Notes: generated by a model from the letters alone, not told the origin. Counted from the first letter of the stretch, positions 1-8,357 are shown. The stretch: 64,000 nucleotides of DNA from Amycolatopsis sp. WQ 127309 (GCF_023023025.1 NZ_CP095481.1:6895001-6959000); one strand, 5' to 3'. Made by a program: numbers and translations.

Positions 1-658
1 TCCTGCGGGTCGTGCGGAAGTTGTGGACCGAGGAGAACGTCACCCACGACGGCGAGTACTTCAGCGTCCGTGGCTCGACGCTCGCGCAGGGACCGGTCGT
101 ACGGGGCGATCGCAGGCACCCGCGGCTCTACTTCGGCGGCGCGTCCGACGCGGCCGAAGAGGTCGCGGCGGCCGAAGCCGACGTCCAGCTCTTCTGGGGC
201 GAACCGCTGGACGGCGTCGCCGAGCGCATCGAGCGGCTCGAGGAGCTCGCCGGAAGGTGGGGCGCGAACACGCGCCACTGGAGTACGGCCTGCGTGTCAC
301 CACGGTGGTTCGTGACACCACGGAACAGGCCTGGGCCGACGCCGAGGCCAAGGTCGGGCGCATGGCGAACGGTGCGGTCGCGCGCGCCCCCGACTGGTCC
401 GCCGCTAGCGGGCAGCGGTGGCTGCTGGACCTGTCAGCACGAGGCGACGTGCTGGACGACAATGTCTACGTCGCCCCGGGTCGCTTCGGCGGCACCGGTG
501 CCGGCACGACGTGGCTGGTCGGCTCGGCCGCCGATGTCGCCAGGTCGCTGTGGAAGTACCGGGCGCTCGGAATCACCCACTTCGTGCTGTCGGACACCCC
601 GTACCTGCCTGAGATCGAGCGCCATGGCGAACAGCTCCTGCCACTGCTGCGCGACTGA
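1..658 (+). pseudogene. LLM-class flavin-dependent monooxygenase, 3' part, frameshifted
   Basis: This is the C-terminal part of a luciferase-like FMN-dependent monooxygenase related to the SsuD alkanesulfonate family; the 5' end lies outside the window. The first half (LRVVRKLWTEENV..., then GEYFSV and a YFGGAS motif) reads in frame 3. From about position 270 the family-like sequence continues in frame 2 (EYGLRVTTVVRDTTEQAWADA... to GITHFVLSDTPYLPEIERHGE) and stops at 656-658. Neither frame alone makes a complete domain, so one indel near 255-275, by a G-rich run, separates them. It could be a real inactivating mutation or a sequencing error. It converges on the SDR gene, whose stop lies 18 bases downstream. 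Confidence 0.7.
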
Positions 659-676
659 GGGGTCCGATTGCCGCGG

Positions 677-1438
677 TCAGCTCACCGGTCCGCCGACGAG
701 GACGGACCAGCCGCCGTCGACGCGGAGCACGGTCCCCGTTGCCGGGCGGAGCGCTGGGTCGGCGGCCAGTGCCACCGCGGCGGCGACGTCTTCGGGTTCG
801 AGAACACGACCCAGCACGGATTCCCGGGCGAGGTCGGCACCGCGTGGCCCGGCCAGCACGCCCGCGGTGGCCGGGGTTCGGACGGCCCCGGGGGCGACCA
901 CCAGCACGCTGACGCCGTCGCGCGCGCATTCCGCGGCGACGTGGCGGGCGAAGGTGGTCAACGCGGATTTCGCGGTTCCGTGCGCCAACCGGCCCTCGCC
1001 GACGTAGTCCGCGGCGGTGCTGCCGATGTAGATCAGCCGGCCGTCGCCCTGGGCGCGCATCGGTTCGAGGACTCGCTTCGTGATGTGGAACGCGCCGGCG
1101 AGCTCGCCCGTGACCTTGGCCTCGAAGGCGGTCCACGACAGCTCGGCCAGCGGGTCGAACGGGGGCGGGGCGGTGTTCGCGTTGACGATGACGGTGTCGA
1201 TTCTCCCGTGCTCGGCGAGGATCCCGGTCACCATCGTGTCCACGGCCGTGGCGTCGGTGACGTCGGCCCGGGCGCTCGACGCCATGCCACCGGCGCGTTC
1301 GACGTCCCGGACGACGTCTTCCGCCGCGGCGGAAGAAGTGCGGTAGTTGACGATCACGCGATGGCCTTGGGCGCCCAGCCGCCGGGCGACGGCCGCGCCC
1401 AGCCCACGGGCGGCCCCGGTGATGAGTGTGGTCGGCAC
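677..1438 (-). CDS. SDR-family oxidoreductase
   Basis: This 253-residue short-chain dehydrogenase/reductase probably acts as an NAD(P)-dependent cytosolic oxidoreductase. The N-terminus has the Rossmann cofactor motif TGAARGLGAAV. The usual NNAG motif reads NANT, and the YxxxK catalytic motif reads HGTAK, with His in place of Tyr, so its chemistry may differ from classical SDRs. The start is GTG at 1436-1438 behind a strong GAAGGAGGAG ribosome binding site at 1442-1451. It is divergent from an HxlR-type regulator, and the shared intergenic region carries a perfect 22-bp palindrome, which suggests that regulator controls it. The substrate is unknown. Confidence 0.85.
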   Translation of the reverse strand: MPTTLITGAARGLGAAVARRLGAQGHRVIVNYRTSSAAAEDVVRDVERAGGMASSARADVTDATAVDTMVTGILAEHGRIDTVIVNANTAPPPFDPLAELSWTAFEAKVTGELAGAFHITKRVLEPMRAQGDGRLIYIGSTAADYVGEGRLAHGTAKSALTTFARHVAAECARDGVSVLVVAPGAVRTPATAGVLAGPRGADLARESVLGRVLEPEDVAAAVALAADPALRPATGTVLRVDGGWSVLVGGPVS

Positions 1439-1517
1439 GGCTCCTCCTTCGGTCGTGAACAGGTCACTAACCTAGGGAGAGCGCGGGGTGGGCGGAATGC
1501 GCTCACCCTGGGGTGGG

Positions 1518-1539
1518 GTGCTCACCCGCGGGTGAGCAC
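1518..1539. promoter_or_regulatory. Perfect 22-bp palindrome, probable HxlR operator
   Basis: The half-site GTGCTCACCC is followed by GC and its exact inverted copy. An extra GCTCACCC half-site lies at 1501-1508. The element is between the divergent SDR and HxlR genes, 25 bases before the regulator's start, where an autoregulatory operator is expected. Confidence 0.6.
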
Positions 1540-1563
1540 GCAGATCAGGAGCGTGGGTGAGGT

Positions 1564-1905
1564 GTGACGGGTGATGTGTTCCACAAGGACTGCCCGGCGC
1601 GCGAGGTGCTGGGCCACCTCGCCGGCCGCTGGACGATCCTCGTCCTTTCCGCGCTGGTGGCCGAACCACGCCGGTACCACGAACTGCGGGCTCTGGTCGC
1701 GGGTGTCAGCGACAAAAGCCTGGCGGCCACGCTGCGGTCCCTGCAGCAGGACGGCTTGGTGCACCGCGAAGTCGGCGCGGGCCGGCCGCCGTCGGTGACG
1801 TATTCGGTGACGGAGCTGGGCCGTGGCGCCGCGACGGCGTTGAACCCGTTGCTGGACTGGATTCGCGCGAACGCGGCGGAGATCACCGTGCGCCGCGAAG
1901 AATGA
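1564..1905 (+). CDS. HxlR-family winged-helix transcriptional regulator
   Basis: This 113-residue DNA-binding regulator belongs to the HxlR/DUF24 (MarR-like) family. The diagnostic features are a Cys near the N-terminus (FHKDCPAREVLGHLAGRWT), the recognition helix region in VSDKSLAATLRSLQQDGLV, and the wing (GRPPSVTYSVTELG). HxlR proteins act as dimers and often control a neighbouring divergent oxidoreductase in response to reactive electrophiles; here that partner is the SDR gene. The start is GTG at 1564. The 3' end overlaps the tail of a convergent monooxygenase remnant by 23 bases. Confidence 0.9.
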   Translation: MTGDVFHKDCPAREVLGHLAGRWTILVLSALVAEPRRYHELRALVAGVSDKSLAATLRSLQQDGLVHREVGAGRPPSVTYSVTELGRGAATALNPLLDWIRANAAEITVRREE

Positions 1906-2230
1906 CTTGGCGAGACATCTCACCCCGGTTCCACTGCTCGGCGAGCAGTTCGTAGGACCGCACGCGGTCGGCGTGCGCGTGGGTGATGGTGGTGATGACG
2001 AGCTCGTCGGCGCCCGTCGCCTCCTGGAGCTGCCGCAGCCGGGCCGCCACCGTGGCGGGTGAGCCGACGAACTGGGTGTCGACGCGGTCGGCGACCAGGG
2101 CCCGGTCTTCATCGCTCCAGACGTGGGCGGCGGCTTCTTCCGGCGTGGGAAAGAGGATCGCCCCCTCGGCGCGGCGGATGGAGCGGACCCAGAGGGCGTA
2201 GCCGCTGGCCAGTTCCCGCGCGCGTGTCAT
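1883..2230 (-). pseudogene. LLM flavin-dependent monooxygenase remnant, C-terminal third
   Basis: This 115-codon open frame matches only the C-terminal end of luciferase-like monooxygenases of the MsnO8 type: ALWVRSIRR, then FVGSPATVAARLRQLQEATGADELVITT and RVRSYELLAEQW. Full-length family members are about 330 residues, and the flavin-binding N-terminal two thirds are absent upstream, where the next gene ends only 78 bases away. No convincing ribosome binding site precedes the ATG at 2228-2230. It is therefore read as a truncation relic. A second broken LLM gene lies at the left window edge. Confidence 0.65.
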
Positions 2231-2308
2231 GGTCGATCTTCACCGGCAACGCCGGCTGCGACCTCCGCCGATCCGGCCGATCTTCCGACAGCCACGTCGG
2301 CCCGCTCG

Positions 2309-2785
2309 TCATCTGGCCGCCCTGGGATCACCGGGCAGCGCGCGGAGGAAAGTCATGGTGACGGTCGTGCCGGCCGCGGTCGTGTCGATAGACGCTTCCG
2401 AGGTCAGGCGGCGGATCAGCGGCAGCCCGCGGCCGTGCAGCGGAGTGGGCCGGGCGACGGGCTGCCACCGGCCGTAGTCGGTGACACTGACGGTGATCAG
2501 GCCATTCCGGCTCGTCGCGTGCAGGTCGAGGGGGCCGGTCGCTTCGCGGTAAGCGTGGACGACCACGTTGGCCATTGCTTCGTACGTCGCAAGCAGCACC
2601 CGTTCGCGGATCTCCTCGCTCAGCCCGGCCCGGAGGACCCAGTCGGCGAGCTGCTCACGCAGCAGGACCAGCCGCCCGGGATCTGCCGGGACCCCGCTGC
2701 ACTGCAGGTCTTCGAGGGCGGTGGCGTCATCACTTCGAGGAGGCGGGTCGCCGGCGGGGCCGGGGGATGGATTCGGGACGGACAC
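2309..2785 (-). CDS. Anti-sigma regulatory kinase-like ATP-binding protein (RsbW/SpoIIAB type)
   Basis: This 158-residue HATPase_c_2 protein resembles anti-sigma factors that sequester SigB/F-type sigma factors and phosphorylate STAS antagonists. Residues about 25-150 form the GHKL fold. The N-box is EAMANVVVHAY, with the Glu and Asn that bind Mg-ATP; VTDYGRW is the G1-like box and HGRGLPLIRRL the G2 box. It starts with GTG at 2785, nine bases after the stop of a STAS gene, so the two are probably co-transcribed. Two STAS genes and a SigB/F-type sigma gene lie just upstream, which fits a partner-switching module. Confidence 0.85.
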   Translation of the reverse strand: MSVPNPSPGPAGDPPPRSDDATALEDLQCSGVPADPGRLVLLREQLADWVLRAGLSEEIRERVLLATYEAMANVVVHAYREATGPLDLHATSRNGLITVSVTDYGRWQPVARPTPLHGRGLPLIRRLTSEASIDTTAAGTTVTMTFLRALPGDPRAAR

Positions 2786-2794
2786 TGCGCGGGA

Positions 2795-3115
2795 TCACCT
2801 GCCGACCGCGGCGGCGCGGGTCGGAACCACGTCAAGGACCAGGAGCATTCCAGTCAGCTGCAAGGTGGGTTGGACGACGCTGAGCTCGGGTGCCCCGACG
2901 CGGACCCGGGTACGGTCACCGGCCGCGCGGTGGGTCTTGACCAGGAGCGTGGGTGGACGGTCGGCAAGTGCCGTGGTGATCGCTTCGTCCAGGATCGGGC
3001 CGCTCAGCAGGTCGACTTCGCCGGATACGGTCAGCAACACGGCGCGGTCGTGGTCGTGCGAGGTCACGTCGAGCAGGTCCCGGGGGCGGACTTGGTCACC
3101 GTCAGCGGCCACCAT
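2795..3115 (-). CDS. STAS-domain protein with internal deletion
   Basis: This 106-residue STAS (anti-sigma antagonist) protein reads normally at first (RAVLLTVSGEVDLLSGPILDEAITTAL, then RPPTLLV). It then jumps directly to KTHRAAGDRTRVRV and a typical C-terminal strand/helix (LTGMLLVLDVVPTRAAAV). Family members have about 15-20 residues at that junction, containing the strand, the phosphorylatable Ser and the start of the helix. These are missing here without loss of frame. The protein probably cannot be switched by phosphorylation and may be non-functional. It starts with ATG at 3113-3115 and sits directly upstream of the anti-sigma ATPase. Confidence 0.7.
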   Translation of the reverse strand: MVAADGDQVRPRDLLDVTSHDHDRAVLLTVSGEVDLLSGPILDEAITTALADRPPTLLVKTHRAAGDRTRVRVGAPELSVVQPTLQLTGMLLVLDVVPTRAAAVGR

Positions 3116-3280
3116 GGTCTCCGGCTCGCCGTGTCCACTCTGGTGCCATGCTGTTCCTTCGTTCGTTGTGCCGAGATGGCCGCACCGTCGGGGCGGGACG
3201 CCAGAGACCCGTTACCCGGTTTTCCGGAACATGAAACGTTCGCGGCCCCGCCGCCTCACCGTCCTCCGGGGACGGGAGGA

Positions 3281-3691
3281 CTAGAAGTCTTCGAGCCAGG
3301 GCGGCGGGGCCTCGTCACTGGCTGGTGACACCGGGTCGCGGAGCCTGAGCTTGGCCAGGAGCAGGGCGCCGACGTCGTTGCTGTCGGCGAGCATTTCACG
3401 GACCCCGGCCAGGTCGAGTATCCGGCGCACGGGGCCGATCGCGTGCTGAACGTGATAGGTCGTGCCGTTTTCGACCGCGCTGGTGTACCCGCCCAGAAGG
3501 GCGTGAATGCCTGCGGAGCCGAGCGCGGTGACGCCGGCCAGGCTGACTCGCAGCGTTTCAGGGTGCTGGAGCTCGATCACGGCGACTATCCGCGCCAGCA
3601 GGTCGGCCGGCGCGACACCTACAACGTCTCCTGACACGGCTATCAGCACATCTCGGGAACTGTCGGCCCGGACGGCCAAGGAGAAGGTCAC
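3281..3691 (-). CDS. STAS-domain protein (anti-sigma factor antagonist-like)
   Basis: This STAS-domain protein is about 136 residues long from the chosen start. The core motif VSLAGVTALGSAGIHALL retains the Ser that family members phosphorylate, followed by a helix and the strand VQHAIGPVRRILDLAGV. The frame is open much further upstream, but that extension has no family-like content. A GTG at 3689-3691 has a GAGAGG ribosome binding site seven bases before it, so that start was chosen. It would act as antagonist to the anti-sigma ATPase encoded downstream. The acidic/Pro tail (DEAPPPWLEDF) is unusual for the family. Confidence 0.75.
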   Translation of the reverse strand: MTFSLAVRADSSRDVLIAVSGDVVGVAPADLLARIVAVIELQHPETLRVSLAGVTALGSAGIHALLGGYTSAVENGTTYHVQHAIGPVRRILDLAGVREMLADSNDVGALLLAKLRLRDPVSPASDEAPPPWLEDF

Positions 3692-4117
3692 GGTGTGCCT
3701 CTCAAGAGGAAGCTCGCATCCTGGGCGGCCTGAGTGCGGATCAGCAGACCGCGGACACCGAGGACCCGACTTTACGCTTGACGGCTTCGGCCGGTCGGCA
3801 GCTGCGCCGGACACCATTTCGAAGAGCACCCGATCGGTGGGGTGGGGCCGGGCCAGGTGCTGCGGGCGACCAGACAGGCCCCAGCAGGGCCTGACCTGGC
3901 CGGCCGGCGGGCACGCAGCAGGGGGCGGCATTTCGGTCGGCACCGGTGACCCGGCGGTCGCGCCGAACGCCGACACCACCGGCCTGGCGGGCCGTGCGTT
4001 CCGAGCGGGCCTGCGGCTCGCGGCGGCCCAGGAGGTGAAGACGTTCATCGCCGCTCTGCGGGCCGGCTGCGCGGGCGTCCCCGCGAACCGCGGAGCGGTC
4101 GCCCGTGACGCCACCGG
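3692..4117. other. No assignable gene between STAS and sigma-factor genes
   Basis: Both strands have open frames, but none has a recognisable domain or a good ribosome binding site. The plus strand from about 3930 to 4223 gives a plausible-looking helical sequence (FRAGLRLAAAQEVKTFIAAL) that might be a relic, but it matches no family I recognise. Confidence 0.4.
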
Positions 4118-5088
4118 CTACCACGCGGACACCGTGGTGCGCGCGACCGCGCAGGCGGTCGTCGGTCTCGGCGGCCGCGGTCTGGCCCAGCTCCCCTCGG
4201 CCGGCTCGTCGCCGCGGAGCTGACGCCGACCTGCCCGTGAACACCGCTCCCGAAGCTGTACGCGCAGGTCCTTGAGGATCTTGGCGAGCAGGCGGGAAAC
4301 TTGCATCTGCGAGACGCCGACACGAGTGGCGATCTGGGACTGGCTCATGCCGTCGAAGAACCGCATGGTGAGGATCGCCCGATCCCGCGCCGGCAGCCGC
4401 TGCAGCAACGGCGCCAGGGTCTCGTGATCTTCCACCAGCTCGATCCGCTCGTCGAGACCGCTCATCGAATCGGCCACGGTGACGGCGCCGTCTCCGGTGG
4501 GCCGGTCCAGGGACGTGGTCTCGTAGCAGTTCGCGGCCAGGAGGCCTTCGCGGACGGTCTCGACGTCGATGCCGAGGTGGCCGGCGAGTTCGCTGGGGGT
4601 GGGGGCGCGGCCGAGGGGCTGGGCGAGCTGGGTGGTGCCTTGGGCGAGCTGGGCGCTCAGCTCTTTCAGCCCGCGCGGCACGCGCATCGACCAGCCGGTG
4701 TCTCGGAAGAACCGGCGGACCTCGCCCATGACGGTGGGGACCGCGAAGGACAGGAAGTCGGATCCCCGCGCGGGGTCGAACCGGTCGAGGGCTTCCATCA
4801 AGCCCAGGCGCGCGACCTGGACCAGGTCGTCGCGTGGCTGGCCTCGTCCGGTGAAGCGTGCGGCGATGTTGTCGCGAGCGGCAGGTGCTCGAGGACCAGC
4901 TGTTCGCGCAGCCGTCCCCGCCCGTGGTGGCCTGCGGGAAGAGCGGCCAGTTCGTCGAACAGTGGCCGGCAGTGGGAATAGTCGTCCTTCTTGCCGGTGC
5001 TGCGCGGAAGGCGCGGTTCGGACGTCCGGGCGCTGCCTGTCGCGGCCGGCCGGTGCGTGACGTCCGGTGCCAGTACGGTGCTGGTCAT
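4118..5088 (-). pseudogene. SigB/SigF-type stress sigma factor, frameshifted
   Basis: This RNA polymerase sigma factor of the SigB/F/G group has region 2 (RDDLVQVARLGLMEALDRFDPARG, FLSFAVPTVMGEVRRFF), region 3 and region 4 (LPARDRAILTMRFFDGMSQSQIATRVGVSQMQVSRLL). The N-terminal part starts at ATG 5086-5088 (MTSTVLAPDV...) and runs to LREQLVLEHLPLA. The family sequence then continues as RDNIAARF in another frame, so an indel lies near 4876-4882. Unless this is a sequencing error the sigma factor is inactive. The C-terminus also runs about 40 residues past the usual end. The adjacent anti-sigma ATPase and STAS genes are the expected partners. Confidence 0.7.
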
Positions 5089-5248
5089 CGGCGTGCGGTG
5101 AGCCGGCGGACGCGGGACAAGGCGGCACTCACGCTTCGCCGCGGCATGCGGTCTCCTTCTCGTGGCGGCGGAGGTATCCACTGCGCCGAGTGCGGCAAAC
5201 ACGAAATCCGCGACCATGCTGAAGCGCGGGCGGTCCGGGGACTCCGCG

Positions 5249-6745
5249 TCAGGGGTCGCGGCGGGGGAGGGACCGGGTCGCGGGCCCCTCCAGCACGGCG
5301 CCGTCGACGTCGAAGCGGGAGCCGTGGCACGAGCAGTCCCAGCTGCGTTCGGCACCGTTGAACCGCAGCAGGCAGCCCAGGTGCGTGCAGCGCACCGAGA
5401 CCGCGTGGAGCACGCCCTCCCGGTCGCGGTAAACGCCCTTCTTGCCGACGCCGTCGGGGAGCGTGCGGGCGGTGTCGACCGGGACGTCGTCGGTGTCCGC
5501 CGCCTCGGCCGGCACCAGCCGGTCGCCGATCAGGTCCTTCGCGACCTTGGCGTTCTGCTGCAGCAGCGTCGGTGTGCTCGACAGGCTCACCCGGTGCGGG
5601 CCGAACAGGCCGGCGTACGCGCTGCCCGCGCCGGAGATGCGGTCGGCAAGGACCTGCCCGGCCACGGTGCCCATCGCCAGCCCCCACTTGGCGAAGCCGG
5701 TGGCCAGCTGGAGGCTCGGCTGCCCGGGCAGGTAGGGACCCACCATCGGCAGCTCGTCGTAGGCCACGACTTCCTGCGCCGACCACCGGTGGGTGATCTC
5801 GGCGACGTCGAAGTGCCGCTGCGCGAAGTCGGCCAGCGTGCGGTAGCGGTCGAAGCCGACGTCGCGCTGACCGGCCGGGTGGCTCTGCCCGCCGACGATC
5901 AGCAGGTCGCCGTGGCGGCTGAACGACCAGGCCGGATTCCCCGCGCTGATGGCCAGGTCCCGTGGAGGAGCACCGGAGGCCAGCCGGGCGGCGACGCAGT
6001 AGGACCGCTGGGCCTCGAGGCGCGCGAAGAACAGTCCCCGGTCGAGGATCGGGTAGTGGGTCGCCACCACCACCTGTGCCGCGGTCACGGTTCCGGTCGA
6101 AGTGCTGACGTCGTACGGGGCGGTGAGGGACACGTCGCCCACCCGGCTGTGCTCGAAGACGCGCCCACCCGCGGTGACGAACGCCGCGGCCAGGCCGCGG
6201 ACGTATTTCGCGGGGTGCAACACGATCTGCCCGGCCAGCCGGGCTGCGCCGAACGTCGGGAACGGCAGGTCGAGCCGGTCGGTCCACTCCACCGGTAGTC
6301 CCGCCCGCACGGCGGCGTCGGCCTCGGCGCGGACGGTGTCGCTTTCTTCTTCGGAGTGGGCGAAGGTCGCCGCGGGCGCGCGCTGCAGGTCGCAGTCGAT
6401 CTCCTCGGCCAGCAGGGCCACCAGGTCGACGCCGGTGGTGGCCGCCGCAGCGTAACCCGCCGCCACCTCGGCATCGTGGGTGCGCTCCAGCGTGGAGTAC
6501 ATCGTGGACTGCAGCGCGGTGACCTTCGCGGTGTTGTTGCCGCTCACCCCGGCGCCGACGCGACCGGCTTCGAGGACGACGACGTCGGCCCCGTCGCGGG
6601 CGAGCAGCAGCGCAGTGGTGAGACCGGCGATGCCCGCGCCGATCACGACGACGTCGGCGTGGTGCGCACCGGACAGCGGCGGGTGCCCAGGGGCGTCCGG
6701 CACAGTGTGCAGCCACAGGGACTGGTCCGCGGTGGTCGTGGGCAT
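5249..6745 (-). CDS. FAD-dependent oxidoreductase fused to a Rieske [2Fe-2S] domain
   Basis: This predicted flavoprotein has 498 residues. The N-terminal part is a D-amino-acid-oxidase-like FAD domain: VVVIGAGIAGLTTALLLARDG binds the ADP moiety, and GVSGNNTAKVTALQ and YDELPMVGPYLPG are family landmarks. The C-terminal ~90 residues are a Rieske domain with CTHLGC and CSCHGSRFD supplying two Cys and two His ligands for a [2Fe-2S] cluster. Such fusions are common in actinobacteria, but the substrate is generally unknown. The start is ATG at 6743-6745, with GAGAGG eight to nine bases upstream; a longer reading to 6871 lacks family sequence. It is divergent from the DUF4383 gene. Confidence 0.9.
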   Translation of the reverse strand: MPTTTADQSLWLHTVPDAPGHPPLSGAHHADVVVIGAGIAGLTTALLLARDGADVVVLEAGRVGAGVSGNNTAKVTALQSTMYSTLERTHDAEVAAGYAAAATTGVDLVALLAEEIDCDLQRAPAATFAHSEEESDTVRAEADAAVRAGLPVEWTDRLDLPFPTFGAARLAGQIVLHPAKYVRGLAAAFVTAGGRVFEHSRVGDVSLTAPYDVSTSTGTVTAAQVVVATHYPILDRGLFFARLEAQRSYCVAARLASGAPPRDLAISAGNPAWSFSRHGDLLIVGGQSHPAGQRDVGFDRYRTLADFAQRHFDVAEITHRWSAQEVVAYDELPMVGPYLPGQPSLQLATGFAKWGLAMGTVAGQVLADRISGAGSAYAGLFGPHRVSLSSTPTLLQQNAKVAKDLIGDRLVPAEAADTDDVPVDTARTLPDGVGKKGVYRDREGVLHAVSVRCTHLGCLLRFNGAERSWDCSCHGSRFDVDGAVLEGPATRSLPRRDP

Positions 6746-7055
6746 CGCGGTACACCTCTCGTCGGGCCGGCGGAACTCGACGTGGCTACCCGCTGACCCG
6801 GCGCCGAAACGGCGATCCGGCGTCACTTTCGGTGGGGGCCTCCTGGCGCGGAAGGAACTGGAGAACGGCACGCACGGCGTCGATCCGCGACTCCGAGCCG
6901 GCGAAAGTGTCCTCCGGTAGTCCTCTGTGGACCTACGGCTGAACCGGGCGCCCGGCTGCTCACCCGCGGCCGAGCCGCGATTTCGGCGGCCAGCGCGCGT
7001 TTATCGGCGATCGGCGCGGGAAGCCGCCGATCTCCTCGACCGGTACGGAGGTGTC
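6746..7055. other. Divergent intergenic region
   Basis: About 310 bases lie between the divergent Rieske/FAD oxidoreductase and DUF4383 genes and should contain both promoters. I see no confident -10/-35 pair, inverted repeat or small gene in it. Confidence 0.4.
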
Positions 7056-7523
7056 ATGACGGAGGTCCGATCACGACGAAGCGCGGCGCGGAACGCCGCG
7101 CTGCTGTTCGGTCTGGCGTTCCTGCTCGTCGGTGTGCTGGGGTTCGTCCCGGGGATCACCGCGGGGTACGCGGACCTGCGGGTCGCCGGGCCGCACTCGG
7201 GTGCGCGCCTGTTCGGCCTGTTCACCGTGTCCGTGCTGCACAACCTCATTCACCTGGCGTTCGGGGTGGCCGGGGTGGTGGTGGCCCGGTCGAACGGCGG
7301 GTCCCGGCTGTTCCTGATGGTCGGCGGCGGGATCTACGTCCTGCTGTTCGTGTTCGGGCTGGCGATGAACCACGACAGCCCGGCCAACTTCGTCCCGATG
7401 GACGACGCCGACGACTGGCTGCACCTCGGCCTCGGCATCGCGATGATCGCCGCCGGAATCGGGACGACGGCGCTCGACCGGAGCCGGGGCCGGTACCCGG
7501 AGCCGGAGATGCAAGGACAGTGA
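7056..7523 (+). CDS. DUF4383 family membrane protein
   Basis: This small integral membrane protein has 155 residues and four predicted transmembrane segments: LLFGLAFLLVGVLGFVPGI, LFGLFTVSVLHNLIHLAFGVAG, LFLMVGGGIYVLLFVFGL and WLHLGLGIAMIAAGIG. The pattern with NLIHLAFGVAG, NFVPMDDADDWLHL and a charged cytosolic tail is characteristic of DUF4383, a family without an established function. The ATG at 7056 has CGGAGG just upstream and is preferred over an in-frame ATG at 6927. It stands alone, divergent from the FAD/Rieske gene. Confidence 0.85.
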   Translation: MTEVRSRRSAARNAALLFGLAFLLVGVLGFVPGITAGYADLRVAGPHSGARLFGLFTVSVLHNLIHLAFGVAGVVVARSNGGSRLFLMVGGGIYVLLFVFGLAMNHDSPANFVPMDDADDWLHLGLGIAMIAAGIGTTALDRSRGRYPEPEMQGQ

Positions 7524-7561
7524 ACCGGTGTAGCCCCGCACGGAACGGGTAGCCGGGCGGG

Positions 7562-7690
7562 ATGCCGACTCTGACGATGGAATCCGACGCCGCCCGCGCG
7601 ATCGTGGATCTCGTGGCCGCCGCCGGCGTGGCCCCGGAAGGCGGGCTGCGGGTGCAGGCGCTCGCTTCGGCCACCGCGGAACGCCGATGG
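7562..7690 (+). pseudogene. Possible HesB/IscA-like fragment
   Basis: The first ~40 codons (MPTLTMESDAARAIVDLVAA... EGGLRV) resemble the N-terminus of actinobacterial HesB-like iron-sulfur assembly proteins. The sequence then becomes Arg-rich and unlike any family, and the conserved C-terminal part is missing. On the opposite strand around 7683-7835 there is a plausible but unidentified stretch (MTKWTLWICLARNQ...). This interval is best regarded as a decayed region. Confidence 0.3.
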
Positions 7691-7951
7691 CGAGCACCCC
7701 ATCGGCCACGAAGGTCTCCAGATCGACCGTTCCGTCGACGTCGAGGACCGGTTCGGCGAGAAAGTCCGGGTATCGCGGGCGTCCCGTCCGGAGCTGGTTC
7801 CGTGCGAGACAGATCCACAGCGTCCACTTTGTCATCCCATCGCCGAACCGGCGGAACGGCTCGGGCAACTTGCGCTGGAGGTCGGTACTTGAAACGCGTC
7901 GTCACCGGCCGTGCCCTGACAGCCAAAGGCACCGGCCTGAACACCGGTCCG

Positions 7952-8350
7952 CTACTGCGGTTCGGCCGCCATCGCCGGCTGTTCGGGCAGTCCGAGCCAG
8001 GCTCGCGCTCGCTCCATGGTGGTGGCCACGATCAGTTTCCGGTCCACGCCGAGCAGTTGCAGCGGCCGCAGAACAGCCCGCTGTCCGGTCAGCACCGCAA
8101 CACCGTTGCGGCTCAGTGGATCACCGAGTCCAGCGCGATGTTCGTAGGTGACCTCTAGTAAACCGATGCATTCTGCGCAGCAGAACGACACCTCCCGCAG
8201 GTCCACGATCAGCGGCAGCCCGAAGGCAGCGGTGGACAGTTCCACTTCCAGGTGCGGGACGGTGAACAGATCGAGCACACCGGTAACGGTCACCACGGTG
8301 AGGTCGGGATGGGTATGGGTGACGATGTGGGTGTTGCTGTGTTCGGTCAT
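7952..8350 (-). CDS. STAS-domain protein with Cys-rich replacement of the phospho-site
   Basis: This 132-residue STAS-domain protein has strands LTVVTVTGVLDLFTVPHLE and LPLIVDLREVSF, then a helix ending LLEVTYEHR, and a C-terminal helix after LRPLQLLGVDRKLIV. Where antagonists normally have D-S-S/A-G, this protein has FCCAEC, so the phosphorylatable Ser is gone and three Cys occupy the loop. It may be a constitutive or redox-sensitive antagonist; that is an inference. The ATG at 8348-8350 lies behind a G-rich Shine-Dalgarno that sits in the 3' arm of a hairpin. It is separate from the first sigma module but likely belongs to the same partner-switching network. Confidence 0.75.
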   Translation of the reverse strand: MTEHSNTHIVTHTHPDLTVVTVTGVLDLFTVPHLEVELSTAAFGLPLIVDLREVSFCCAECIGLLEVTYEHRAGLGDPLSRNGVAVLTGQRAVLRPLQLLGVDRKLIVATTMERARAWLGLPEQPAMAAEPQ

Positions 8351-8357
8351 GCGGATA

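Noticed and set aside
3692..4114. N-terminal extension of the STAS protein up to 4114
   Set aside because: Low-complexity Pro/Ala/Arg sequence without family match; GTG 3691 has a clear ribosome binding site.
5249..6745. Rieske ring-hydroxylating dioxygenase
   Set aside because: The Rieske domain is C-terminal to an FAD domain; there is no catalytic iron domain.
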